Positions 36,762 to 48,400 of a stretch of DNA of 64,000 nt are shown here, piece by piece. The stretch covers positions 62,001 to 126,000 of the forward strand of contig JAIWNF010000011.1 of NCBI GenBank assembly GCA_025093555.1. The letters are read 5' to 3'. This DNA comes from Circinella umbellata (lineage: Eukaryota; Mucoromycota; Mucoromycetes; Mucorales; Lichtheimiaceae). Each line of letters begins with the position of its first letter. The stretch's first letter is position 1. Under the pieces are notes generated by a model. The model was not told where the DNA came from. It did no database searches and saw only the letters and a program-made list of their open reading frames with translations. Both the position numbers and the translations under genes were made by a program.

Positions 36762-38125
36762 ATGGCATTACCATGGCGTCGTGTTAGGTTTCTAATCTAT
36801 CTTGCTATTGCTGCTCTTATATATCAGTGTCTAACTAGTCTACGGCCTAGAACCTCCACACTGTCACCGTTAGCGCCACAAGAAGACGAGAACGTGGCGA
36901 TTGATAGCAGTAATACTAGTGATGACAAAATGCCAAGTTTAGATCTACCTTGGTACAGATCACCCCATCGAAGGCCTAATTCACAAAATGATAAATATGC
37001 TACTATCCATCTTAGTACCAACGAACGAATGACATTACAGGAACAATCTGTTAAACGTGCTCAAGAGGTAGCAGAAGCTGTATTGGGACCTGTCAAAGAG
37101 ATACGTGGTAGCCAAGTAGCTGATGTCGACTCATTGCGTTCCAAGATCAATTGCTGGACAAGTGGTCATTGGATACCTGGTAAAGGATATCATGTACCAA
37201 AACATTTTCAAGACCCACTGTATGGAAAATGTCGTAGTCAAGATCGACTTAATTATCACTGGCAAATACAAGAAGACCAGTGTCCTCCTATGCAATATGT
37301 AGATCCAAATCGATGGTGTCATGCCTTAAATGGTCGTCATGTTTTATTAGTGGGCGACCTTGTTCAATATCAACTACATGATGTGTTATTAGATGCCATG
37401 CGTGATGGACCTACTGTATGCTTTGGTGAACTCAATTGTAAAGGTAGTTAAATTGGATTTTGGGGATACAATCTGTATACATATATAAATGAGTAGAAAA
37501 TTGGTATACCTATACTAATAATTTAGTATCACCTGGATGAAATAATTTATAATTAGATCACACATTATGTGCTCAACCAGAAGCACGTATGCGTTATTTG
37601 CGTAACGATGTTTTATCAACCATTCGTCGAATTGATAAAGCAGGTGGACACCCATCTGTAGATATTGTACAATGGCCTTTCACAACCAAGACAATGCTCA
37701 AGGCTTATTCTGTTTTGATATTGAATCGAGCACCTGTTGTTGAAGATGATGAAACATTTATTCAAGAAATGGTTAAGACTATGCATACTATTCGTCAAGC
37801 TTCACCTGATATGCTAATTATTTATCGTTCAACGTCTATTGGGCATCCTTATTGTAATGATGCATCTTCACCTTTAAATAGGCCCTTAACGGATGATGAA
37901 TTGGTTAAATTACCCTATGGATGGAGTGAATTACAGAGACGTAACGCCATGGCAAGAGAAATAGTAGAAGCAGCAGGAGGAATATTTGTGGATTTGGCAG
38001 CATTAACTGACCTGAGACCTGATGGTCATGTTGGAGGTCAAGATTGTTTACGTTATTGTATACCAGGCCCACTAGATACTTGGGCTCAGGTTCTGTATAA
38101 TGTATTACTTGAATTGGAAGGATAA
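36762..38125 (+). CDS. PC-esterase/TBL-like type II membrane protein lacking catalytic Ser and His
   Basis: Two exons (36762-37443, 37557-38125) give 416 residues. A short basic N-terminus (MALPWRRVR) is followed by one hydrophobic segment (FLIYLAIAALIYQCL, residues 10-24), i.e. a Golgi-type signal anchor, with the rest predicted lumenal. The lumenal part matches the PC-esterase/trichome-birefringence-like fold: CWTSGHWIP and LNGRHVLLVGDLVQYQ correspond to the usual GDS block, and PDGHVGGQDCLRYCIPG with PLDTW corresponds to the DxxH block. Such enzymes O-acetylate cell-wall or capsule sugars. Here the nucleophile position is Leu (GDL instead of GDS) and the His of DCxHW is Arg, so classical acyl-transfer activity is unlikely unless other residues substitute. 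The fold assignment is confident; the function is not. Confidence 0.8.
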
Positions 38126-38407
38126 CGACAGTGATAATGATAATAAAAATTATATTATGTATTTTTTTTATATAAAATGCTTTTCGGTACAAGGGGAAAA
38201 AGTGGGCATTACAAAAGAAAAAGAATATGTAATATGTAATATATAAAAGTAATGATACGACCCTCGAAGGTGAGAAGAAGAGATAGAAAACAGACTACAA
38301 AGGAAGAAGGTTATTATTATGAGGATGTAATGTTTATATGTGTTAAATTTGTATTAAAAAAATTAGTAAGAAAGGTATTTTTTGGTATTAATTATCAAAT
38401 AAATAAT
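38126..38407. other. Convergent 3' spacer
   Basis: 282 bp between the stops of the PC-esterase-like gene (+) and the elongase (-). It should hold both 3' UTRs; no gene seen. Confidence 0.5.
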
Positions 38408-39707
38408 TTAAATCTTCTTGCTCTTGAGTTTTTCACCATTTTGTTGTTGCTTTACAGCAGCCTTCTTGGCATTATAAGTCAAACGGTAAAAGTTAATGAA
38501 CAATAACAAGTAAGAACTCAAAAGAGCACAGCCGAACAATGCAGAGGTTTCAGTACCAGCACACGAACCCATGTTAGGGAGATGAGGCCAGTAAGTATAA
38601 GCAAAGTAAGTATAGGTACAGAAATAGACTGCAAACAAATCAATGATGAATTGAGTGATTTGCATAGTGGTCAAATAACGCTTCCACCAGATTTTGGCAC
38701 CAGCAGCAGTGCGGAAGTAATAATAATACATCAACACGTGAACCATCAAGTTAAGGACAATAGGAACCCAAGACTATAGAAGAAAGTAGAACGACGAGCG
38801 GGGATCAGTGATCACATAGAAATTATCAATCAGAATATAAAAAACGCGTTAACATTTTGTATCACCCCATCTCCTTTTTTTGTAACTTACAACTGATGTT
38901 TTACCGCCCAATTGAGAGAAGCAAAGAACCATGGTCAAACTATGGTGATAATAGTGCAAGAATTCTAAAATATAAAAAAAAATTGGTCACCCCAAAAAAA
39001 AAACAATTTCAACCAAAGAACCCCTTCCCCTTATTAGTATCAAGATCATAAATATTTACAAAAGTCTTTTCATTTTTATCATACTATTTTCCCATAACAA
39101 AAAAGAAAAAGAAAAAAAAAACTTACCCAATTTCTTCTTCTTGACAACCAAAAAGACAGTATCAGCCAATTCCCAATATTTAACAAGATAGTTAAGATAA
39201 TAAAGCAATTCGAGTTGTTGAGTCCAAGCATCTTGATTGCACACAGCATACAATAAACCATGGTTATAAAGAATAGGGAACAATTGTTCAACTAATAAAA
39301 CCAAAAGAGCACCGGAAACCAAAGTCAACAATAAGTTATGAAGTTGGAACAAATATTGGAATCGCTGTGCTGGCAAATTGGTCATGAGGTACCGGCCACC
39401 AAAGATGACAATAAAGTAAGTGATGCACGTAGCAACAACTGGAATAGATGAAAAGAGATGAAGTAGATCGTTAAGATGTAAGCAAGATGAACGTATGTTT
39501 TGTAATTGACAACTTTTGTGTATATGCTATGTATATATTTCTATAGTTACCTTCATTGACAGTTGAAAAGGGTGTAACACCAGGTGTGAAGATAAAATCA
39601 GAGGCATTTTGACCTGTCACTTGTTGATAAGCCTTTTCAAAATAAGGATATAAACGCAACCCAAATGGCGTTTCTTGGGAAAAGTCAAGCTGCTTGACAA
39701 AATCCAT
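38408..39707 (-). CDS. ELO: Fatty-acid elongase, GNS1/SUR4 (ELO) family
   Basis: 3-ketoacyl-CoA synthase of the endoplasmic reticulum that condenses malonyl-CoA with acyl-CoA for very-long-chain or polyunsaturated fatty acid synthesis. Four exons: 39551-39707, 39127-39438, 38891-38964, 38408-38773; 302 residues, normal for the family. Signatures: NLLLTLVSGALL, KYWELADTVFLVVKKKKLEF, the catalytic HxxHH box H160-YY-HH (FLHYYHHS), NLMVHVLMYYYYF and TQFIIDLFAVYF. Several hydrophobic segments span the protein, and the C-terminus is lysine-rich (KLKSKKI), a dilysine-like ER-retention signal. Chain-length specificity cannot be read from sequence, so the symbol is generic. The gene is divergent from the RhoGAP gene across 1.1 kb. 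Confidence 0.95.
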
Positions 39708-40799
39708 TTTTCTATACGAGAAAAAAAAAAAAGGTAGAAAGCGGGAAAGAAAAGGGAGACGTTTAGGGGTATCCAGAGAGAGAGATTGAGAACCTTTTTT
39801 TATATAAAACGGATATGTTCACTGTCTTTTTTTAGGAAAAGCTGATTCGGTCTTTGTAAATATTTTTTTTTTATAATTTCCATCATCCGCTCCAACCAAC
39901 TGCCTTTCAGGGTATCATTTAAAGAGCTCCGCCAAAAAAAGAATCACAATTCTACATTACATACACATCAATCCATCACACGAATAATTATGTTCATGTT
40001 CATCGTGGTTCTACTGCACCTATAATATCTTAGAAATAAGATAAATACATGACACATACACACAAAGAACAAACTAAACCTAAACAGTTGAACCGGTTTG
40101 TAACACGTCTACATTAGACACGTTTTACCCCACACATTCTTTAATGATTGGGGAGTTTTTCTATTTTCTTCAATATTCAAGTTTAAATAGTTTGAAAATG
40201 ATTAATCTTGTGATTCTGAGGTGATCTGTTGTTTTATATTTACAATTAAAAATTCCAAGGAAAAATAAGCGGAACAAAATATATTGAAAGTAAAGACCGT
40301 CCTAGTCTCGCCACACACATGCACGCATTTCAGATTATTCACAACGGCGTGCATGCCAAAAAGTAATAAAGGGCCCGAAAAAAAAAAAAGGTGCTGCCAT
40401 CGTATCCGGCCAATCAGAACACACCTTTCCATAAAAGGAAAGTTGTTTTCAATTTTTTTTTTGGGTGAATTTGAGGCTCAACATTAGGAAAAAAAAGATA
40501 CCGCACACAACACACAGTCAACTTTAATATTCATGAAGAAAACAAGCTTTTATTTCTTTCAAGGGAGGATAGTAGTAATAAAAATAATAGCAGAACAGCC
40601 AACAACAATAATAACAAAAAGCTGGTTTTGGTTTATTGCTTTTGACCCTTTTTCTCTATTATTATCGCATTAAAACAGGTAAAATGTTTATTTTATGAGA
40701 ATAAAAAAATCTCTTTTCTTCCTTCTTTTTTTTATCTTTGTTAATTTTTGTTTTCTAACTTCTTCACTTTTGTTATTTTTAAATATTTATTTTTTGATT
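39708..40799. promoter_or_regulatory. Divergent promoter region between ELO and RhoGAP genes
   Basis: 1.1 kb between divergent starts. A CCAAT box lies at 40410-40414 (plus) and an inverted one near 40146-40150. A short palindrome-like stretch with ACACGTC...GACACGT at about 40104-40124 is also present. Promoter function is inferred from position. Confidence 0.35.
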
Positions 40800-42153
40800 A
40801 TGGTTGTATCAATACATGAGGACGATTACTATTTCAAACCCAAACGTCAACGAAATCCATTATCTTTTTTGTTACGTGGTAAATTGAACGGTGGTAACCA
40901 TGGTAACAATAACCATAGTACTAATTCATCAACATCATCTGATACGTCTGAACCAAAAGGTAAATTTATGCCTTTGCCATATAATAAAATTATTACAGAA
41001 TTTTAACATAATATAAAATAGGTCTCTTTGGTTTAACATTGGACTGTGCGGCTCGATGTGGTATGACCACCGTTTGCAACGGCTATACTGTACCCGAGCC
41101 AGTGGCACGATGTTTCACTGAAATTATTTATCGAGGTAAAGAGATAGAATCATGGGCTAGGTTAATTATGGAAATAAACAATAACTGAAAGATAAAGTAT
41201 ACTCATATTATATATCAGGATTACGTGTAGAAGGCCTTTTCCGATTATCAGGAGCAGCGTCTGATGTTCGACAATTAAGTCATGAATTTGACATGGGAAA
41301 CCCAGTTGATCTTTCAACATACGATATTCATGCCATTACCGGCGTTGTTAAGAAATATTTACGAAGCTTGCCAGATCCAGTTATTCCCCATGCTTATCAT
41401 AATGCATTTTTACGTACTGCTGCAGGGGACAATATCAATAACAGTTCTAGTGATGTGAAAACACTTTTAAGCCTGATCAGCAGTTTGCCGATATTGCATC
41501 GCCATTTACTTTGTTCAATTTTACACCTTACATCAGCAATTCAAAATCATACCGATATCAACATGATGAATCCAGAAGCACTGGCTGTTGTTTTGGCACC
41601 TGTGTCTACAGGTCTTGAACAGTCTTTACCCAGCTATCTTACTTCTGCAGCTTATCCTTCAAGTGGGAAAGTACGCGGCGGCGGCGGTGGTGGTGTAAGA
41701 TTACCCAGCCCTGAAGAAATGAATGGGTTGGTTCAAACAAATGCAAAATGGACTTATCTATGGACCTCAATGATTGAGAATCGAGAAGCGTTATTACATC
41801 ATCATGAGCAACTTGAACGAGAAACGGCACCATCACCTGTATACCCACCTTACGATATCTTCATGAGTCAATTTGAATCAGAACCACGAACATCGAGTAG
41901 TAGTGATGACGACGACGATGATGAAGAAGAATATGAGGAGAGTGAGGAAAATAGACAGAGCAATCAACAAAGAAGACGCCAACAACAATCGCATCAGCAA
42001 GATCAATGGTGGCGTGGATTGTTTGGTACTACATCGAGTAAGCAATCTGATCAAACCGGTTGGTCATCCGCTTCTGCTGGACCACGTAGAGTACTTCGTC
42101 GATTGGCATCCGTTTCATCCATGCGTCCTCCATCTTTGCATCATTGGCGTTAG
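40800..42153 (+). CDS. RhoGAP-domain protein
   Basis: Predicted GTPase-activating protein for Rho/Cdc42-type small GTPases, acting on actin and polarity. Three exons: 40800-40959, 41022-41135, 41219-42153; 402 residues. A disordered Asn/Ser-rich N-terminus precedes the RhoGAP domain (about residues 55-260). Domain marks: GLFGLTLDCAAR, VPEPVARCFTEIIYRG, LRVEGLFRLSGAASDVRQL with the arginine finger R100, and VVKKYLRSLPDPVIP. NPEALAVVLAPVS is the usual conserved helix. The C-terminal third is acidic (a run of six Asp) then Gln/Arg-rich and ends RRLASVSSMRPPSLHHWR. No PH, SH3 or BAR domain is present. The frame is open upstream to 40695, but that extension is an oligo-T-coded Phe/Leu run, probably UTR. 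Confidence 0.9.
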
Positions 42154-44120
42154 TAGTTAAATGTAATTACTGTTTCCATTTTTTTTTTTTGGTTCCATAT
42201 ACACACGTCCTTTCTTTTTTTGCCTTCTGCCTTGGTTCTATATTCATTTTGTACTATCATTTCGGAGAAAGTTTTTCTTATATATGCTATTTTGTTTTTT
42301 TTATTCAACTCTTTGTTATTTTGTTAACTCATTTCCTCCCTTTTTTTCACTCTAATATATTCATTCTTTTTATTTTATTTTTTTGTACGTATTATGCTTT
42401 TTTTTTCTCTTATTTTATTTTTGTTATGTATTATATGCCTTTTTTCTCTTTGTTTCCTGTACGCTTATATCATATATATTCTCACAAGCCAGTGACAGTC
42501 AGCAACTATCGTAAATATATTGAATATCTTATTTTTATTATATTATGTATAAACAAAAACAAAACTCTATGCCCCATACATATGTTATTTATTGTTGCTT
42601 CTTGAGAATGTTTATTTGATACATGTTTACATACATAAGCTTTAGTTTTTTTCTTCATTACATTTTAAATTAAAGACAAAAACTATAATACAAAAGTTAA
42701 ATCGCTCGTGATCAAGTTAAATCATTGATGGTATCTATTAATGTTTGTGGCAATTATGTGCGATCCGAGGCATTTTATTATGCATTGCCTTTTCCTTTTT
42801 TTGATAAAAAATGCTGCCATTCCCATGGGTGATTTTTTGGATATATAATAATAGATTGTTATTAACAAAATAATAGCAAAATACAGAACAAGCAATAGAG
42901 TGCTTTGTTGTTGTTTTTTCTTTTCATCTTTGATATTAATAAAAATAATAATAAGCTTCCCATTATGGCTTTGGATGATAATGGAAACTGTTATTCAGTG
43001 ATGATATGAAAATAATTTACATGTGATGATGCTGCAGAATGGGCTATCCCATGGTTAATAAATTTTGATAATTTACATTTAACAATGTACGTTTTCACCA
43101 TGGTGTCAGATAAGAAAATTACAATAAAACTGTTCAGCTTTTACGTGGCATTCTCAATCGAATATTTATAATATATTTGTTATACAGTAATAAGCATTTT
43201 TTTTTTAGAAATTTGGAAATTTTATTTTTTTAGCCCATAAAAGTGGCATTTTTTTTAAGGCTTATAATGTATTGTGTGGGAAACAATTGTAAAGTTATGT
43301 GTGTCTTTTTCTTGTGGGTGTGGTGGTATTGATAAAAAAAATAGGTAACAAAAGAAATATTGATTAAGATGAAAAAAAGAGCGAAGAATGGTTTTACCGT
43401 TCAGTGCTTATAGTCATTTCATTGTTGTATAATCCCCAAGCTGTAGAACGCTATTTAAATGGTTACTATAAAACTCGCAGTTCTAGTTTGTGAAACACTG
43501 CTTAACTTTTGTTACTGGGCAACAAGATGTTACTATTATTGATGAACAAAGCAAAAAAAAAGATCCCATTATGTACTTTTATTAGGAAATGAATATTCTT
43601 TTGATGAGCGGATTACTTTTTTAACCAGGTAAAAGAGAATAGTTTTTATGCGTATTATACAATGAACGGTCATGAGTGAAGGGGGGGTGAGGATGAAAAG
43701 TTGAAAAATAAAGGAGATTGGCAACCTACCGAATTTAGACAATCCATGCGCTTCTATAAAGTATAGCTTGTTTCCGATCACATGTTCACATGTCTGGATG
43801 CTCGGCCCTTATATAAAAAGCCCGCAAACATTTATTTAATCCAAATCACGAGTTTTTTTTCGGGACATACAATTTATTCTAAGGTAAGAATATAATATAG
43901 GTACATACAAGACTCCCTTTCCTAACCTTCACTTATAATATATATAAAGAGAGGGAATTCAATGAAGCTAATGCTGGTACAATCTTTTTATTCTTATACT
44001 TTTAAAGCTTCTCATATACTATACGCTCTTTAAACAAGTCTCAACGTTTCGAGCAAGTAAAACTCTATTACACCGTTCGACCTTTTAAAGAAGAAAAACA
44101 ATTCCATAAAATATCGCACG
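42154..44120. other. AT-rich intergenic region ahead of the CBF1-like gene
   Basis: 2 kb without a supportable gene. The left part is the RhoGAP 3' flank, very T-rich. The right part should be the promoter and leader of the bHLH gene. Confidence 0.4.
43810..43817 (+). promoter_or_regulatory. Candidate TATA box of the CBF1-like gene
   Basis: TATATAAA embedded in a GC-richer context (CGGCCCTTATATAAAAAGCC) about 300 bp before the start codon. A donor-like GGTAAG at 43881 hints at a 5' UTR intron, but no transcript evidence is available. Confidence 0.35.
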
Positions 44121-45252
44121 ATGGGACAAGATTTGGCCGAAAAAAAGCCTATTGTAAGTTCGCGTTGTTTTTTTTTTCTATTTAATTATTATAAAATATA
44201 GCTTCTCTTTTTCTTTTTCTTTTTATTTAATGGGAATTTCAAATTTAGATTAACAGTGATAGTGCGAAAGAACCAACTGGAAAAGCAGCAACTGCTACTG
44301 TCGAAATTCAGTCTAATAAATCTTCACAAGAACCAACAGTAACAACACAGCAGTCACCACGGCCAAGTTACTTAGCAGCACCTTCTGACAATGATAACAC
44401 AAGAGCAACGACTCATCCACAAACGCAAATATGGTAAAGTGTTATTCTTAAATGTCATTTGAGATTTATTTGGGAAAGAGAGAAGGAGAAGCGGACTGTG
44501 TGTATATATACTGGAAAAAGAGTAAAAAGCGAATAACTAAAGAACAAAATGAGAATGGGTTACTGATTACGTTACAATTGTTTAGGCAAAATTCAACAAT
44601 AACTTCACAACCATCACCTAAACCATACCAGTTCAATAATAGCAATAAGCAAACAATGCAAGAACAGGAACAAAATCGAGTAGTACCACAAGAACCAGCT
44701 GCAGGAGCTGGTGCTACTGGAGCGATGAAAGACAAAGGGCAAAACAAAAGACAACAGCGAGTAAACAAGGAAGATTCATCGCGAGACGAATGCAGTAATA
44801 ATAATAATAATAATAATGGAACAACAGCATCACCAACGACTACATTTGCGGCAGAAAAACCATCCGTAGGATCTGAAGAATGGCATCGGTTACGTCGTGA
44901 GAATCATAAACAAGTAGAACGCCGGCGCCGAGAAACAATTAATGAAGGTATCAATGAGATTGCGAAAATGATACCAGGTAATGAAAAGAACAAGGGACAA
45001 ATTTTACAACGGGCTGCTGTGCATATCCGGACACTTAAGGAACAACAAGCCGAAGCACTTGAGAAATGGACATTAGAAAAATTATTAACAGATCAAGCCA
45101 TGAATGAATTGAGTCGACAAGTGGATGCATTAAAGGCTGAAGTAGACCAAACACGTAAAGAAAATGAAGAATTAAAGCGACGCTTAGTATTAGTGAAAGA
45201 GGACCCATCAACAAGCGAAAGGGCTACTAAACGATTGAAGTCTCAAGAATAA
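44121..45252 (+). CDS. CBF1: bHLH-leucine zipper transcription factor, CBF1-like
   Basis: Three exons (44121-44153, 44249-44433, 44586-45252) give 294 residues. Residues 1-160 are Thr/Gln/Asn-rich and disordered. The bHLH domain lies at about 170-225: basic region RRENHKQVERRRRETINEGI with the His-Glu-Arg set (H, E, R at the 5-9-13 positions) that reads CACGTG E-boxes, helix 2 KGQILQRAAVHIRTLKEQQA. A coiled-coil zipper follows (MNELSRQVDALKAEVDQTRK). Order and helix 2 resemble yeast Cbf1, which acts at MET gene promoters and centromeres; plain USF/MAX-like function is the alternative. The nuclear function is inferred. The first exon encodes only 11 residues; its splice sites and phase are consistent. 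Confidence 0.85.
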
Positions 45253-45489
45253 TCACATCATCATCTTTCTTTTCCCCTCAATTGCTTCTATCTTTTTAAA
45301 ATATATATAATTTTTCTTCATAGTATATATATATATTATGCATACCCTCACTTTCTTCTCTTTCCCTAACTTCATCTTTTTCATATACTAAATAAGAAAA
45401 CAAGGCTATTGTATTTTATTTGTTTTCAAAAATAAAAATAAAAAAATATATAGTGATAGGATTTTTTATTTCTGTTTTTTTTGTCCCTT
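45253..45489. other. Convergent 3' spacer
   Basis: 237 bp between the CBF1-like stop (+) and the DUF726 gene stop (-); AT-rich UTR sequence, no gene. Confidence 0.5.
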
Positions 45490-48400
45490 TTACCGATTTA
45501 CACGAGCATATTGAGGCTTTTCTAAAGTAAATTTAGGCATTGGATTGGCAACTTCGGTTGGTACAACCATTCGCCCCAACGTGCTTTTTAATTCTTTGAC
45601 TTCAATGCCTTGTTCTGATAATTCTTGTTGTCCTTTTTCTTCTTGTGACTTTTTTCTATTTTTGTTGAATAATAACGATTTTCCAAATAATGATGAAGTG
45701 GAGACTGAGCGTCGTGAAGGAGATTCTTTACCGTCATCAGCAGAAATGGATACGCGTATGGATGTAGTAGTTGTTGTTTCAGAAGATGAATTGATTATCG
45801 TAGTACTAGTAGGGGAATCAGGTCGGTGATGAGCAATGGATGCTCTTCCGGACGATAATGAACTATAATTACCAGAGGATTTGGATACCGCTGCAGCCTT
45901 AGCAATAATATCGGCAATGATATCTTGATCTGACATGTCATTGACATATGTTGTATTTTCTTTAATAATATTAGCATCATTAATACTGCTGTCCGGACCA
46001 TTTTGTCGTTGTTTCTCTCCGTGTTGCTGCTGTTGTCGGGGTATGCTGATATTATGATCATCATCGTCATCATTATGATCATTATTGTTTGTGGATGTTT
46101 TTATTGAAATAGAGGATTTGGGCGACACATCTTCAGTTGATAACGGAGAAGAAATCTTGGGTGAATTTATGGGCGATTGTTTTTTTGGAGATAATTGTTG
46201 AATTGGAGTACTAGAAGAATCTTGCTGAGTTGGTGGTGTAGGTGGTGAAGGTGATCGAGATGATTGTTCTTCTTGTCGTTGCTGTTGTTGTTGTTGAGCT
46301 TCTTCGGTAGTTCGTGGTGGGTGACATTTGGTTTTCGGTGGAGGATACTGAATGGAAGCTTTACCAGATGTTAGTGAAGATACAGATGAACCTCGTACCA
46401 TGGTAGCAGGTCGAAATTGTTCCAAATCCTATGTATAGTATACAATTCAATAAAAATAATCTTTGGATCTACCTTCACTTTGACAGTCTTTATTTTTCTT
46501 TTCTTTTTTTATACCTTTGCACCAGATAAATCAATCACAAATTCATCTTCTTCATTTTCTCTTTCAATGGCACTCGGTAATTCTTCTGAATTAACCACAA
46601 ATCCAGCACGTTTCAACAACTTGGGCATCAACACACGATAACTTAGATGACCTTTAACCAAATCCGTACAATCGACATTTTGTACTCGATTGCCTTCAAT
46701 ATGTTTTAAAGGTCTCAAACCTGCCACGTTACCCAATCCTGCTGTGGAAGCACGAAACAAAAATCCAAGTAGCCAATCATTGGAAGCATAACCATTAATG
46801 AATCGACCTGCGACTACTGTTGTACATTCTTTCCATTGTTGTTTAGATGCACTGACAGGTGTACCAAAAAGTGCTACATTTTCAACCAAACCATAGGCAT
46901 TCACCCTTGCTAATTCCAATAAGCAATAGAATATAACACGAGCACCCAAGGAATATCCTATAAGGGTCACAGGACGTGCACCCAAATTACGGTTCATTAG
47001 CGAATCGGCAAGAATCAATCCAGCGAGTCTTGCACGATCTAATCCATTGTTCCACGGATTATCGACAAGGTAGCCTAATTTGGTAAGCGCCAATGGCCAT
47101 GCAAGACCCGCTAAGAGAGCACCCATAATTGTATGGGCTAGTGCTTGTTGAATTGAGAAAGTAACAGCTTCTGTTGCAAAGATCTTTAATCCACTACCGA
47201 GCGCTTCAAGCATTTCTGGTTCCCAATACAGTGTATAGTGATCTCCCATGATGGGATCGAGTGTACTAAACGGTAATGCTGCTGTATCTTTGGTTGCCCC
47301 TTTTGGTAACCATCTACATAGAAATAGACATATAAATAAAAATTAATAAATTTTTGTAACAGTAGTTTCTATTTTACCTAAAAAAAATCGATCAATTTAC
47401 CCTGATATACTAACGATGCAGCTGACATTCTCATCAACAGTAACTGGTGAAAATTCAAATGTATTGATCATTTTCATTCTTTTTCTCATTCTTTTAGCTA
47501 ATTATAATAATAATTTAAAAACAGTAATATAATTAGTTATTGAATACAAAATAAATAAACTAATTATTATCCATTTTCATTGTTATATTAGCCAGTAAGA
47601 AAGTGAATATTGTTTTTACCTCCCATATCTTGATGTTAACGTGTAAAATATTCCGTAACAATATCATATAAAATAAAATAAAAATTGAACCTTGTCAGCG
47701 CCACATGGTTCAAAACCCATAAATATCAAATTTTATTCTCACACTTACTTCCACCAATAGCTGTAGCACCACCTGTAATTAAAGCAATACTTGCCGTCCC
47801 ACCCAAAAATGTTGATGTTCCGGTAACACCCACTGTCGTCAAAATGGTACCAATACCACCAGCAATTACTGGCGCCATCAATCCTGCACTTAAGCCGAGA
47901 ATCAATCCACCACCAATCGTCGCTAAACCAATCATGATATAACGTCGTTTACGTCTCTGTTTATTACGACTTTTTCTTTCCACGTCATTTCGAATAGATA
48001 CTTCAATATCTGTCGTGGTTGTTTGTGTTGTAGCAATGCTTGTGGTTGTCTCTGTTTCCCAGGCAGTCCCTGCATCCTGCATTAAATGTTCCGTAATGCG
48101 TTTTTCAAAGCCGATTACTTGAAACCAATCCAACTCTAAATAGGAAGCCATACGGGCAATAAAAACACGAGAACGCGCATCATAGTTTTCGGCACTCAAA
48201 CATAATAGGAATAAATCACACATAACTGTCCATCGTAAATCAATAACAAATTGGCCATTGATACCATTTTGTGCTGTATCACCTTCTTTCGGTCGCTGTT
48301 CTCCATCATCATTGATATTTGAATGCCGTCGGTTTTGTTCGCAATTAGATATATCATTGTTAACTATACTATCATCATTGCTTGTTGAGTATGAAGAAGA

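Noticed and set aside
40695..40799. N-terminal hydrophobic extension (signal-peptide-like) of the RhoGAP protein
   Set aside because: It is coded by T-runs matching a 5' UTR; a secreted or membrane RhoGAP would be very unusual.
42144..42605. 153-codon ORF after the RhoGAP stop
   Set aside because: Almost entirely Phe/Tyr/Leu from T-rich DNA; it is the 3' flank, not a membrane protein with family features.
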